64,000 nt of DNA, from positions 62,001 to 126,000 of the forward strand of contig JAMPIV010014125.1 in NCBI GenBank assembly GCA_024509875.1. The letters run 5' to 3'. Within the stretch, counting starts at the first letter, position 1. Every line of letters starts with the position of its first letter. Both the position numbers and the translations under genes were made by a program. A model generated the notes under the pieces. That model was not told the DNA's origin. It ran no database searches and saw only the letters and a program-made list of their open reading frames with translations. This DNA is from Oreohelix idahoensis. Lineage: Eukaryota > Mollusca > Gastropoda > Stylommatophora > Oreohelicidae. Positions 1-11,934 of the stretch are shown one piece after another.

Positions 1-1000
1 CTATTTTATTCCGTTCAGCTTCACTGTTCTAAATGTACTATTACTCTCTTTAATACGACCATTATCTTTCCAGGTATGTTATCTCTCTCTCCCCCAACCC
101 CCTTTCAAAATCTCTATTCGTGTATATAGCTAATTTGTGTTTAATAGCGCGGGCTTTTTGTGCTGTTAAATGGCTGGAAGATTTACATCGCCTCATTTAA
201 TGAATACACAGCTGTTAATTATTAATTTCAACTTAAAGTTTACAGTCTGTTCAACTTCCGACATAATTACCTGCAAAGATAAATGGCGCTTAATATAATC
301 TTGTCTCAAACGCACACTGAATTATTTAAAATGAACGTAGATGCTGTGAGAACTTCAAGGAATGGAGAACAGATCTACCATATTGCTAAATGGTTCTGAC
401 ACTGCGTTATTTTTAAGTTAGTATAAGTGTTCAAATGTCTTGGCAGTATGTCAAAAACGAACTAAAACTTTGTCGGATAGACTGAAAAGAGAACGTATCA
501 ACATAATCATCATCCACGACAGCTTTAAGAACTCCATGCAGCACAAATCCCCAAAAAAACATGCCATATGTGCAAGCTCTCTCCGTGTCGAAGATTTAAA
601 CAAATCCTGTGCCCTACCCCTATGGAGAAAATAACCCAAAAAAGGTAAAGTCCCTGTAACAAAGAAAAATATTCACTCTCTCTTTTATACAGTGGCCACT
701 CAATCACTCTTACCTACTCTTGGTGATATCCCTTGGAATTGCAATTTTTCCTGACTATATAAAATGTCAGGTTTATTTCCCAAATTGGACCCAGTCCATC
801 CTCTAACAAATACAGACTAGTGAGGTGAACGCCGAATCTGGTGTGGTTTTTTCCTGGATGAGAACAATGTCACCGACAATAGTTGATGCAAGAGCGTGAT
901 CTTGGGGTTCACAGTTAAAAGAGGAAAATCCTTCCAGTATCGGGAAACATCTGGTTGCTAAAAATGTTACAAATGATAAATGATGATAATCCTATCGGCT
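1..1000. other. AT-rich DNA, no gene recognised
   Basis: I see no coding domain, RNA gene or clear repeat here. Short open frames around 440-707 lie on both strands over each other and match nothing I know. Confidence 0.5.
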
Positions 1001-1110
1001 GGCTCTATGGTAGAGTGCCGATTCTGAATCAGCGTAAATTCTAGAGGCTACGCTTGAATACGACTGTCAGAAGTCGGGAATAAATGTTATTTTTTTCACA
1101 CGCCATTGGG
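1000..1110 (+). repeat. old tRNA-derived SINE remnant
   Basis: The stretch has an A-box-like start (TGGCTCTATGGTAGAGTGCC) and then 'ttctagagg', a decayed B-box region, 'gggaataaatgttatttttttc'. The same order of blocks occurs at 63,754-63,850, where the tRNA-like head is much better kept. I read it as an older copy of that SINE type. A standalone tRNA gene is unlikely because the acceptor arm does not pair. Confidence 0.45.
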
Positions 1111-1374
1111 CTGATAAAATTGAAAAATATTGCTGGGTTTGGTAAGTACAGTTAAATTTACACGTTAAAATATTTCTCAAGTATCGCTGGCAAATACTTG
1201 CTCAACAATGAAATTGGTGACGCACAAGCCAAGAAAAAGACAAAATTAACCAATCAGTAAAAGAAAACAAGAAAAGACCGCTGGACGCAATTGATCAGGT
1301 CTGCTAGGAATATATGAGAAACATTTATGGAAAAATGCTACTATTCTATTTAGCTACGTATATGCACACAGACG

Positions 1375-2420
1375 GGGACAAGACGATCTCTTATCCACTC
1401 CGTCAGTCCTGATTAAATTTAAAAGGCACACGGTGTCTTTAGCCTACCGTATCGCCCGTCGCTAGCGCTGAGTTTTCAGGTCGGATGAGTTATGCGACTC
1501 TCCCCCCTCTTGCTCGCGTTTAACGATCAGCGTACAATGTCAGTTATCACAAACTATCGCCGGTCGTTAAGTAGCTATTAATTTGGTCGGCGTCTGATAG
1601 TTTAGTCGTAAGATATTAAATAATAGGCACTTATAATAAATACGCACAATGAAATAAAACGTGAATTCTTTTCTGTCACTATCAGTCGCGCCTAGCATTT
1701 ACACCAGTCAGCTAAAACCGTCTCTTCTTGTGTGAGAAAGCGTGTGGTGAAAATTAACATGATAACTGAACATCTGGTATGAAATAGCTACGCATTATTT
1801 TATTGCACTAGTTTTAACGCTAGAAAATCAAAGTGAATTATAATGATAAAAGCTAACACTTTTAATTGGTAAAAGCTAACTCTTTTAAACACGTAAACAC
1901 TAATTTCTATTACCAGAAAATCAGAATGAAAATCAACACGAATGCTATTAACACATTTAGCGAAATAGTTCTAGAACTGCGTGCTTAGACTATCCAGAAA
2001 TTCTGAGTGACAACTGATAGCAGGTTTAAGAAAACACAGTTTACATCTCATTATGTTTCTCTGATCTATAGATGATGTCACTTTTCGCACTATTGTGTGA
2101 GTAACGGAGAATCAAAACAGAGTTCCCAGATAAAAGCTTATTGCCGGTCTTCCGTCGAGCGTTACTAACCGACATCAGAAGAATTCTTACGTCTAACGGA
2201 TCTTCTCTGTACGAATGCCCGCTTCCGGAGATCAAAGAGCCCCGGGGTTTTTCTGACTTTTTCTGAGTACGAACTTCAAAAGATTCTGTGTTATTCACGT
2301 ACGGTCTGTCAGGTATCGTATGATTGACAAATAAGCTCACGTGATGAGCCGAGGTAAACAAACCTGATTCGCTACATGTTATGACGGGCAGGTCACGAAA
2401 ATTTGTAAACACTTCGTTTG
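1375..2420 (-). mobile_element. reversed diverged fragment of the 2.3-kb LTR family
   Basis: Read on the minus strand, this region follows parts of the LTR at 10,752-13,041 and of the diverged LTR at 15.1-20.1 kb in the same order. Visible anchors are 'tttgtttacctc' followed by 'cacgtgagct', then 'tctgatgtcggttag', then 'gataCGGTAGGCTAAaga', then 'gacggagtggataagagatc'. The last anchor is identical to 11,691-11,710. The fragment stops inside the LTR and no internal region follows, so it is a truncated or rearranged solo LTR. Its open frame at 2041-2412 is not a gene I recognise. Confidence 0.65.
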
Positions 2421-2430
2421 CTTATGTTCA

Positions 2431-3015
2431 TAGAGAAGAGGCGTGACGAGAAAGTGAGTAGACACCGGCTGTAAATGCATGGTTTTGCTAGCAAATCCTA
2501 GAACGCTACGAGATCACAAAAGATTGTCAGATTACTGTAGCCTCTTTTTCCATTATACGTCACAGGAGCGTTCACAAGATAATTCAGAAGTCAAGAACAA
2601 TACGGCATAGTGCTGAGCAATGGTTAACTTATATCTGTCCGTCGTCTTTTGTGAAGGATTTAATCAATGGTTTTGGCCCGTTCAAGCCCCCAGTTGGTGT
2701 AATCCAACGAGTTTCTCTTATAAGTAGGGGTTCTATAAATGTAAATATATCTAAGTATATATCTATGCATTTATCAAGGCATCTGGCTCATACGTTTGCT
2801 TTCATACATAGAAAACTGAATCGACTGAGATTGTTTAGTTTAAAACAACATGTAATAAATTTAATATTGAATTAGTCTTCAATAGTTTAAAATAAATATG
2901 GAAACAATTGGTGAAACGTTATATTGGAATTAAATTTTCTATTCACGGAGATTAAATAGAGGGTTTTATCAATGTCCGTTGCTTTCGCCGGTTAAAAAGT
3001 ACTTAGCTTGTCTTC
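2431..3015. other. unassigned flank of the LTR element
   Basis: AT-rich sequence with no feature that I recognise. The five bases before the LTR start do not match those after the 3' LTR, so no target-site duplication is evident. Confidence 0.5.
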
Positions 3016-4433
3016 TGCTTGCACGAGTTTGCGAGTTTGTTTACATACGTTCGAATCTATCACTCATTCAGGTCAACGTAGAACGCTTGTCTAACAGAAG
3101 TTCTCACGCCAGCAGAGCAGTCAGTACTACGATGACTGGCAGATTGCACGTGCCAAAAACACGTGGAAGGTAACCGCTTTGAAGTTCTCTACAAGGGGAA
3201 GGAAATCATGTGATGTTGTACATACAGGGAGACAATCACTGATACAAGAAGCCTTTGTTGTCGATTGGCAACGTCGAACAGAGGGACCGTAGAATTCTTT
3301 ATCTCGGGAACGAAGCTTCTTGATTTCCCTGGCACGGTCGTAGTTGCAAACATTCGCATCCTTTAGAGATAATAACTGCTTTTCCGTATAAATGCTCATC
3401 TCCCAAAGTCAGTTTATCTAGTCGCTTCAGAATTTTTTTGAAATATCTAGCTCGGCATTCTAGAGCCATTGTACAAAGTGGATTATTTAGATTTCGTGGA
3501 GATGGTTTCAGATCTTAACCTTACGCGTGACAGGATAGGATATTGATATTGTGATGAAATGTTTTATTTTCTCCTAAATCTAGTACTGATCACAAACCAG
3601 CCTGCCAGCGGTCTCGGTTTAGGTCTAAGTCAAATAGTACCAGTAACATTCTCATTTAATATCGGGTCTTCAAGGTTGACCTGTTCGGTCTTCTTGCTTC
3701 ATCCAGAGAGAGAGAGAGTCCAAACGTATAGACAATAAGAATTAAAGTATAACTGGACATATAAGATATCCAGATTTTACATTCAATTATATTCAGCCAG
3801 CTGTGGTGACATATCAAAACATAACACTGTCCGGACTACTGACCATTTTTGTTGTCAAGTGGATTTATCAAGAAAGATTTACCCACCATACATTTCCTTT
3901 AACTATTGGAAGTACTAACTGCTGTCCACTGTGAACACTAGATCTTGGTAATTATTTTGCTACCTGAACTATCTGACGTGACATTATCATATCTAATAAT
4001 CACCACCAAAGTAAGCGTTCCCCATTAGGAGGATTAATATTCGTGGAGGAACTGGTGCTCACTTCGGTGCAACACAACACTAGATTTTGACACATGTACC
4101 ATGATGATATGTTCAAGATGTTGTTAAACAACTAGTAGGTAAGCGAGATTGAATGTGGCCACAGATTGACAGAGTGTGAATGGGGAGGAGTGAATAATTT
4201 TATTTGTATAATCATTGTACCCACTTCTCTTTTTTTTTTTTGTTCGCTAATACTATTAACCTTACAGGATAGATTAACTAGGAACTCAGTTCTTTACGCT
4301 ATCGTCTATTTCTATACACTAGCGCTAATCTTTGACCCTTTGGGGTTATTAACTTTCTTGCGGGATCTTGTCTCAACAGGGGGGATTGCACTTATGGGTT
4401 TATTTTTCCAAATTCTGTAACCTATGATTTTTC

Positions 4434-4862
4434 ACTCACTGCAGATACGGAGCGAAGGATTCAGGCTTTCGAGCATAAATGTTATAGAAGAATTTTGCGC
4501 ATTTGCTATAAAGAGCACAAAACAAATGTCTATGTTAGAGAAAAGATAAACACCTATGCAGGCCACCAAGAACCACTTTTGTCAATAGTGAAACGTCGAA
4601 AGCTTGCCTGGTTTGGGCATGTAACTCGTCATGACTCCCTTTCGAAAACGATCCTTCAGGGAACAGTCGAAGGTAAACGGAGAAGAGGAAGGCAGAGAAA
4701 ATCCTGGGCTGATAACATCAAAGAATGGGCAGGACACGGTTTTTCCACACTTGTACGCATTGCTGAGGATAGAGAGCAGTGGAGGACCCTGTCTGCTGAT
4801 GCTTCCAGCATGGCACCAATACGACCCATGACAGGTTACGGGCTGAGATGATGATGATGATG
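4434..4862 (+). mobile_element. 5'-truncated RTE-like LINE inserted in the 5' LTR
   Basis: It encodes the C-terminal tail of the LINE family seen at 31.0 and 34.7 kb (KRRKLAWFGHV, RRRGRQRKSWADNI) and ends in GATGATGAT. The flanks 'gatttttca' on both sides form a target-site duplication, and the intact 3' LTR shows the empty site at about 12,638-12,650. The insertion happened after the LTR element arrived, or in only one of its LTRs. Confidence 0.88.
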
Positions 4863-4871
4863 ATTTTTCAT

Positions 4872-4872
<1 letters not shown>

Positions 4873-4967
<95 letters not shown>
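4873..4967. repeat. (TA)n microsatellite
   Basis: About 47 uninterrupted TA units. The 3' LTR has only a short TA run at the same place, so the tract expanded in this copy. Confidence 0.95.
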
Positions 4968-4970
<3 letters not shown>

Positions 4971-5343
4971 TGATGTTGTGAGACGTTTATATGATAATAA
5001 ACCTAACAAAACTTAATTACTTGTGTTGGTCAGCTCAGCCCATATCCATACTCCATTTACAGTAATTTCACGTTTGTGTGTCTTGTTGTCACATAACTCT
5101 GTGTGTGTGTATAGTTAAACGTATATGTTAAATGTATGGAGATTAGAATTGTCTGATAACAAATTACAGTTGTAAAGATAGGCTGGACTAGAGTATCTTC
5201 TCAATCCAGTGACAGATTCTACCCTTAAACTATTCACTCGTGAAATCTATTTCTCATACCTTAATTCTCACTTATTTACCACTCTGCCTGTTCTATTCAG
5301 ACGGGATTAAATCTATCTAAAATACCTATCAAAATTTACGACA

Positions 5344-6165
5344 TAATGGTTGCTCGTCCGTAGGCTTGATCTAAATCTGGAACAAGCACAACGTAATGGA
5401 GGGCTCGCTCCAGGATTGAGATCTAAGTCTGTATCTAGATAAATGACTAAAGTCTGATATGAAATCTTAAGTATAGTCTAGATAGAGCAGGGTGTGGTTG
5501 TCTCGTGAGTTTAATCAATACTAATAATAATTATCCCCTAGACTAACATTTGGTTTATTGGGTTGCTGACCACACAAATTATAAATTGATTTTTTTTCCA
5601 CAGCATTTTATAGTTACATACAGTTAGATTTTGAGGGAGATCTTTGTCGGAGATATGCTATGTAATAATTTTGTACTACATACAAGGCCGCTTGTAGCGC
5701 ATGATTGTCTGACAATCACCAGGTTTTTCTTGAAGCAGTAGAGTGTGAGCTAAGCTAAGGGAGTGCATTCTGACTACTCGTCAAGTTAATAGCCTCCCCT
5801 ACCTCTCTAAACTGACTTCAGGTGTGGGCGAGTTTTGGTAGATTTATAAAGTAAGGGAATTTTTTTTTCTCCTTAGATGTTAAACAAAATTTTTTTTCCA
5901 CCGTAAGTAATAGTACGAGTAGTTTTTCTGGTGTTAGCCTGATCTACCATTTTTATGGTTTAAGTCGTCTGTATTAGGAGCCTTGTTGCCAGTTAATAAT
6001 AACAGCGATAGATTAGATAACTGACAACGGGAGGAGGTATCTCAGTTAAATAAACAGGAAACTTTTTCTTTGGGGGGGGGGGGGGGGGGTCCCGTAAGCT
6101 GTTAGGGAAGCAGTGTATCAGTTTTCTTCTTTCTTTCTCGGGTAAGTCACAGTCAGTTATTTGCC
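5344..6165 (+). other. leader of the LTR retrotransposon, candidate primer binding site
   Basis: The untranslated stretch between the 5' LTR and gag. Three bases after the LTR end the sequence reads TGGTTGCTCGTCCG (5347 on). It starts with TGG as primer-binding sites do, but I cannot assign the tRNA. A poly-G run lies near 6073-6090. The gag ATG at 6166 sits in a good initiation context (gccATGg). Confidence 0.5.
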
Positions 6166-7216
6166 ATGGCTGAGCGTGCAAAACATAGAACAATGCTAAG
6201 AAAGGAAGCAAGGGAAGAGGGATTACAAGGAGAAGAAGCGAAAGCGTTTGTCAACGAAGAACTCGACAGATATGACGCGCAGAAGGAAGAAGCAGCAGCT
6301 AGAGAGAAGGAAAGAGAAGAAAAAGCTAGGCAGATAGAGAAAGAGCGAGAAGAGCGTCAATTGGAGCAGAAGAAAATTGAGGTAGAGATGGAAGCTCGCA
6401 GGGCAAATGAACGAGAGAAGGAGAGACAACATGAGGAAAGAGAAAATGAGCAACGACACAGCATGACCTGGCGCATAAGACCCTAGAGGTCCAAAGTTGT
6501 TGTGCTGCGTCTACCTCCAGCAATGGAGAGCCGTTGTCTCCTCAATCACTCCTAACCAATCAATCGAGTACTCAATCTCCTCAACTCGCAGCTGTGTCTT
6601 TCGCCATGGACCCTTCCCAAGCCTCAATGAAAAAATTGACTCCTATCTAGACAAATTTGAGAGAATGGCAAATCTGTACGGATTAGAAAGTTCGCGATGG
6701 TGTTTGAAGCTTTTCCAGGCTTAGAAAGGTAATGCTTATGACGTCTACGTAAAACTAGGAAGCAACCATCAAGACAACCACGACATGTTAAAGAAGGCTT
6801 TACTGGAGCGTTTCGAAATGAACGCTCGCAAATTTTTGCAACTCTTCAGAAACAGCAGAAAAGAAGGAACTGAAACATTTCACCAGTTCTCTTCACGCCT
6901 GAAGGGATATTTGACAAAGTGCCTGGAGCTTTCGGAGCTTCCTCGAACTTATGAAGGGCTTGAGGTGTTCGTTCTTACCGAACAAATAAAGAACACCTTG
7001 TCAAATGAAACCCGTAGATTTCTGGTTGAACAAGGCGCAGTAAAGCTGGAAGACATCTTGAGCAAGTCTGAGCGATATACCAATGCGCTGGCCGAACTGC
7101 CAGGCACAAAACAAAAACCGACAGATGAACTTTCTCGGAAAAATAATCTAGAGCAGTCTTCCCATTCTTCCCAACACCATAACCAACGAGAAACTGTACC
7201 CCATAATCCTCCCTAA
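6166..7216 (+). pseudogene. Gag of the LTR retrotransposon, frameshifted
   Basis: The first segment (6166-6486) encodes a highly charged, Glu/Lys/Arg-rich coiled coil of about 100 residues, of the sort that opens the Gag of many invertebrate gypsy-type elements. A stop at 6486 and a frame change follow. 6497-6724 holds a short segment with a 'KFERMANLYGLE' stretch, and 6785-7216 encodes a helical capsid-like region (FHQFSSRLKGYLTKCLEL). I see no CCHC zinc knuckle before the protease; the expected place (7217-7381) is low-complexity, basic and out of frame, so it may be deleted or decayed. Gag would package the element RNA. It cannot be translated whole here. Confidence 0.75.
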
Positions 7217-7381
7217 GAAAAATCGAAATTCTACAAAACCAGATACCCCACCAACAACAAATCTGATCAGCCCAACCGGCCTATACAGCACCGCAGCAAG
7301 AAAGGTCAAGACAAGGGAAAGACCCCTACCCAAGGGACATCTGATCAGAGCAAGCACACTGGGACAAATCGAATTGGTTTC

Positions 7382-7708
7382 TTGTTAACAGACTCGCAAA
7401 GGAGACTTAGTATCAGTGATTCTCAACCTGAGGGTAAGAGGCCCTCAACGCGAGGAACTTTTATTTTGAACGGGGCTTCAACATCTTGTCTTTTTGACAC
7501 AGGGTTATCTTTTGATTGTATTGTCGCAAGGCATTTGGTCAAACCTGGTCAATATACAGAAGAAACCGTCAAATTATGTGGAGTTTTCCAGAGGGATGAA
7601 CCCATGACGCTTCGCATCGCATTGGTGGAGATACACTCTGATTTTGTCAGAGGTGTGATCAAAGCGGCTGTAATGGATGATCCGATCTACCCAGTCATAC
7701 TTGGATGA
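7382..7708 (+). pseudogene. aspartic protease of the LTR retrotransposon
   Basis: A retroviral-type aspartic protease signature is readable: a loop before FILNG, then CLFDTGLSFDCIV, in which DTG is the catalytic triplet, and a distal hydrophobic VILG before the end. Ser or Ala usually follows DTG; here it is Leu. The segment sits between Gag and integrase, as expected for Gag-Pol processing. It is open for 108 codons but separated by frame changes from the parts on both sides. Confidence 0.75.
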
Positions 7709-7714
7709 AGATAC

Positions 7715-9101
7715 GTGTTTATTGAGAGACCGAAAGAGCCGATTGTGGCATCAGTAACCACAAGAGGGCAAACTAAGAAGGAACGGGAGCCTGCGCCTAA
7801 CATGTTGCACAAGGAACTAAAAGAGGCGCAACAAAAGGACCCTACCTTGGAGCCCTGCTTTAGGAAACTGCCCATGGCCAAGGACCCCAGACACAACGGC
7901 GACATCTTTTCTAAGGATGGCGTATTGTATCGTAGAATGGGCAACCCTGAATAATGGGCATAATCAGTTCCTAGTACCGACGCAGTACACATACCAAATC
8001 TTATAAATGGGGCACTCTCTTCCCTTTAGCGGACATATGGGACAAAACGCCACTATTCAGCGAATATCGACTCACTATTGGTGGCCAGGAATGAACACTG
8101 ATATTATCAGATACGTGCAATCCTGTGCCAAGTGCCAGCATGTGGCACCCAAGCATTGGACTCCCCCAGTTGAACGGGTTGCAGTCGACATTATAGGACC
8201 CCTAGAAAAGACTAAAAGAAGGAATAGGTTTATCCTGACCTTAGTCAACACATGCACTATGTAGGCCGAAGCTAAACCACTAACATGCACGGATTCCAAG
8301 CATGTCACAGAAGCCCTAGTTCAGATTTTTACAGGGTTGGGATTCCCTCAACAAGTTTTGACGGATAACGGATCCCAATTCCGTAGCCTGTTAATGGAGG
8401 AGATCTTTAAGATCTTGAGGGCCAAACACATCAACACCAGCCCGTACCATCCGGCAGGAAATGGGCTCGTGGAACGCTTCAACGGCAGCCTCATCATGAT
8501 GTTGCGTAAGCTGGGCCAAGAGAAACCTGAAGATTGGGACCTTTTCCTTCTTGCAGCCTTATTCGCCTACAGGGAAGTCCCCCAGGCCTCTACAGGTTTA
8601 CCACCAGATATACTTTTATTCGGCAGACCTATTAAAGGCCCGCTCGAAGCTTTACTCCGGTCACTGACAGATCAGAAGGCTGATGAGACAGTCGTCTCAG
8701 CAAGCAAATATGTATCGGAACTTAAGGAAAGGTTACAACAAAGATGGGATCTAGCAACAACCAACCTTAAGCGAGCACGCATGAAGCACGCGAAACGATA
8801 CAATAAAGCCGCGAAAGAGAGAGAATTACAACCAGGAGAGAAGGTTTTGTTGCTACTTCCAACCGGAAGCAACAAACTACGTATCGGATGGCAAGGGCCG
8901 TTTACCGTCCTTAAAAAGATCTCAAGGACCAACTATAAGATCTCTATTAAAGGAAAGGAAAAAGTCTACCACGTACATTTGTTAAAGAAATATTTGGAAA
9001 GACCGGTGCCTTCCCCCGAACATCTCCTGTCGGTCGCCATAGCAACCGAAGATGAGGAAGATGACGATAGTTGCGTGGAATATACATTGCAACAAACGTA
9101 A
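7715..9101 (+). pseudogene. integrase of the LTR retrotransposon
   Basis: 7715-7954 is a linker and the start of the zinc-binding region. After a frame change, 8007-9101 is one frame with a single in-frame TAG at 8262-8264. It carries the H2C2 zinc motif (GHMG, THYWWPGM, then CAKCQ), the DDE core (VDIIGP, LTDNGSQF, and the E of NGLVERFNGSL) and a C-terminal basic beta-rich domain ending VYHVHLLKKYLE. The catalytic residues are all present. The position is notable: this reading ends before the RT starts, whereas in standard Ty3/gypsy elements integrase follows RNase H. Confidence 0.88.
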
Positions 9102-9109
9102 TCTTTTAA

Positions 9110-10591
9110 AGATGTACAATTCGGTGACACTCTCTCTAAAGCACAACAGACAGAAACGAGGGCGCTACTGAAACAGTACACAGCAGTTTTAACGGTCGTA
9201 CCTGGTCGAACACATCTCGTAGAGTTCGATATGAAACTGACAAACGAGACACCTGTGCGAACCAGAGTGTACCTTATTCCGTATGCTAAAGCTGATACAC
9301 TGGGGGAGAGATAGACAAGCTACGTCAAGCAGGAATTATTAGTGAGTCTACATCTCCTTATAGTTCGAGCGTAGTGCTGTTGCAGAAGCCCAATAAGGAA
9401 GTTCGGCTGTGCATCGATTACCGTCTACTTAATACTGTAACGGAATTCCAGCCTGAGCCACTCCAGAGCGCTTCTGAACTGTTCACCAAGCTTAGCAGGG
9501 CAAGAATTTTCTCCAAGATTGACCTGAGTAAAGGTTATTATCAAATACCAGTCAAGGAGGAAATTAAACCTCTGTTAGCTTTTAGCACCAGTGAAGGACA
9601 CTATACTTTCAACGTGATGCCTTTCGGGTTGCACAACGCACCAGGAGTCTTCACCAGGATGATGAAAAAGCTTTTAGAACCATTGCACAGTCCTCATATC
9701 CACAACTTTATGGACGACATATTGATTGCAACGGAAACATACGACGAACATATTGCTACGGTCGCTATGCTCCTCAGGAGACTACAGGAAACAGGCCTGA
9801 CAGCCAGACCGAGCAAATGTTTAATCGGATATGAAAAGCTTGACTTCCTAGGGCATAACATTTCTCACGGTTCCATGTGGCCAGTTGCCAAGAACGTAGA
9901 GAAAATACGTGCAGCAAAAAGGCCTTAAACGAACAGAGACACACGTTCGTTCTTATCACTGTGTGCATATTACCAGAAATTCATTAAAAATTTCAATGGG
10001 CTGACCGCACCCCTTACTGACCTTACAAAGAAGGGGCAACCTGATAAAGTTATTTGGGATGCTAAGTGCGAACACGCTTACGTCACGCTCAAGGAACAGC
10101 TGTCTGAATGTCCAATTTTACGGTTACCTGACCTTAAGAAACCTGTTATATTGCGGGTCGACGCATCGGGTCAAGGGATCGGGTCAACTCTGCTCCAGGC
10201 AGACGACAATAATCCGAACCGGTTATTCCCAGTGGCATACGGCAGCCGTAAATTGAATGCAGCAGAGCGAAATTATTCGACCGTGGAGCGGGAAAGTCTA
10301 GCACTTGTACACGGCATCAGAAGGCACCATGAATATCTGTATGGAGTGTCGTTCACAGTACAAACAGATCATGCTCCACTGGCGTTTCTGGGAGCCAATA
10401 AGCAATTTAATGCGAAGATCATGCGTTGGGCTTTGCTGCTAAGCGTGTATTGTTTTAAGGTTCAATACATACCAGGACAAGACAACGTACGAGCGGAATT
10501 TATGAGTGAAAATTGGAGTAGGGAGGAGGAGGATGAAGATAGCAATAATCAGGAAGATACGGATAACAGCAGCTCTATTTCCATAACTTAG
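9110..10591 (+). pseudogene. reverse transcriptase and RNase H of the LTR retrotransposon
   Basis: The RT begins directly after integrase with the usual gypsy-type lead-in (PGRTHLVEF, then AGIISES). A frame change falls near the G-run at about 9301. 9374-9928 contains LCIDYRLLN, FSKIDLSKGYYQIPV, FNVMPFGLHNAPGVF and the catalytic NFMDDIL. An in-frame TAA at 9926-9928 interrupts before the connection domain. The frame then resumes through RNase H (VDASGQGIGS, YSTVERESLALV, QTDHAPL) to 10,591. Motif layout and spacing match Ty3/gypsy, not Ty1/copia. It would copy element RNA into DNA within a particle. Confidence 0.9.
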
Positions 10592-10751
10592 ACATGAAAG
10601 GGTTTCATATCTTCAAGCCCGGACGACCTGTCCCATATGCATGTAAATAGTACAGCAATGTCCCGTCAACCTTGCTTTCCCATCTTAGGTTTATAATCTT
10701 TGCGACGCAAAAACATGCAATTCGCTGACGAAAGTCACGCCTATTTTTTTC

Positions 10752-11896
10752 TGCTTGCACGAGTTTGCGAGTTTGTTTACATACGTTCGAAACTGTCACT
10801 CATTCAGGTCAGCGTAGAATACTTGTCTAACAGAAGTTCTCACGCCAGCAGAGCAGTCAGTATTACGATGACTGGCAGATTGCACGTGCCAAAAACACGT
10901 GGAAGGTAACAGCTTTGAAGTTCTCTACAAGGGGAAGGAAATCCTGTGATGTTATACATACAGGGAGACAATCGCTGATTCAAGAAGCCTTTGTTGTTGC
11001 TTGGCAACATCGAACAGAGGGACCGCAGAATTCTTTATCTCGGGAACGAAGCTTCTTGATTTCCCTGTCAAGGACGTAGGTGCGAAAATTCGCATCCTTT
11101 AGAGATAATAACTGCTTTTCCGTATAAATGCTCATCTCCCAAAGTCAGTTTATCTAGTCGCTTCAGAATTTTTTTGAAATATCTAGCTCGACATTCTAGA
11201 GCCATTGTACAAAGCGGATTATTTATATTTCGTGGAGATGGTTTCATTTAAGTGATTTAATGTGTTAAGCTCCTCATTATAATTCACTGGGATTTTTCTG
11301 CGTTAATTGACTAGCGGAGTAAATAATATATAGCTAATTTTACCAGCTGTAATGTAAATTTAATCACTCGCTATCACCAAGAAAGAGATGTTTAATTGAC
11401 TAATAAATACACTAGGCGACTGACTATTGACGGAATATAAATTTACTTCCAATTCATTACGTGTACTTGTGTAAGTGACTAGTGTAATATTATGTGGCAA
11501 AACAAATAGCTAGTGATCACCAGCGATATTTGTAAAGTAGTCATAATTAAATTAACACTGATATCTTGTGCTGAGAGTTTTACCGGGGGGGGGAGAGAAA
11601 GGGGGGCATGCCTTAAACCAAATCCGTCCCAGGTAAGCGAAGTGTGATAAGATAGGCTAAGACCTTTGTTCTTTAAATTTAATTAAATGACGGAGTGGAT
11701 AAGAGATCTTAACCTTACACGAGACAGGATAGGATATTGATATTGTGATGAAATGTTTTATTTTCTCCTAAATCTAGTACTGATCACAAACCAGCCTGCC
11801 AGCGGTCTCGGTTTAGGTCTAAGTCAAATAGTACAAGTAACATTCTCATTTAATATCGGGTCTTTGAGGTTGACCTGTTCGGTCCTCTTGCTTCAT

Positions 11897-11934
<38 letters not shown>

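Larger units (their letters stand above)
3016..5343 (+). repeat. 5' LTR
   Basis: This is a direct repeat of 10,752-13,041, with TG...CA ends. It lacks about 460 bp that the 3' LTR has between 11,247 and 11,706; the junction here is near 3509. It also carries a LINE fragment (4434-4862) and a long TA tract that the 3' LTR lacks. The 2.3-kb length is unusually long for a gypsy-type LTR. Confidence 0.88.

Noticed and set aside
4166..4420. Hydrophobic 84-codon frame in the LTR as a membrane protein (also 12,430-12,678)
   Set aside because: It lies wholly inside the LTR, differs by indels between copies and has no conserved start; it is T-rich non-coding sequence.
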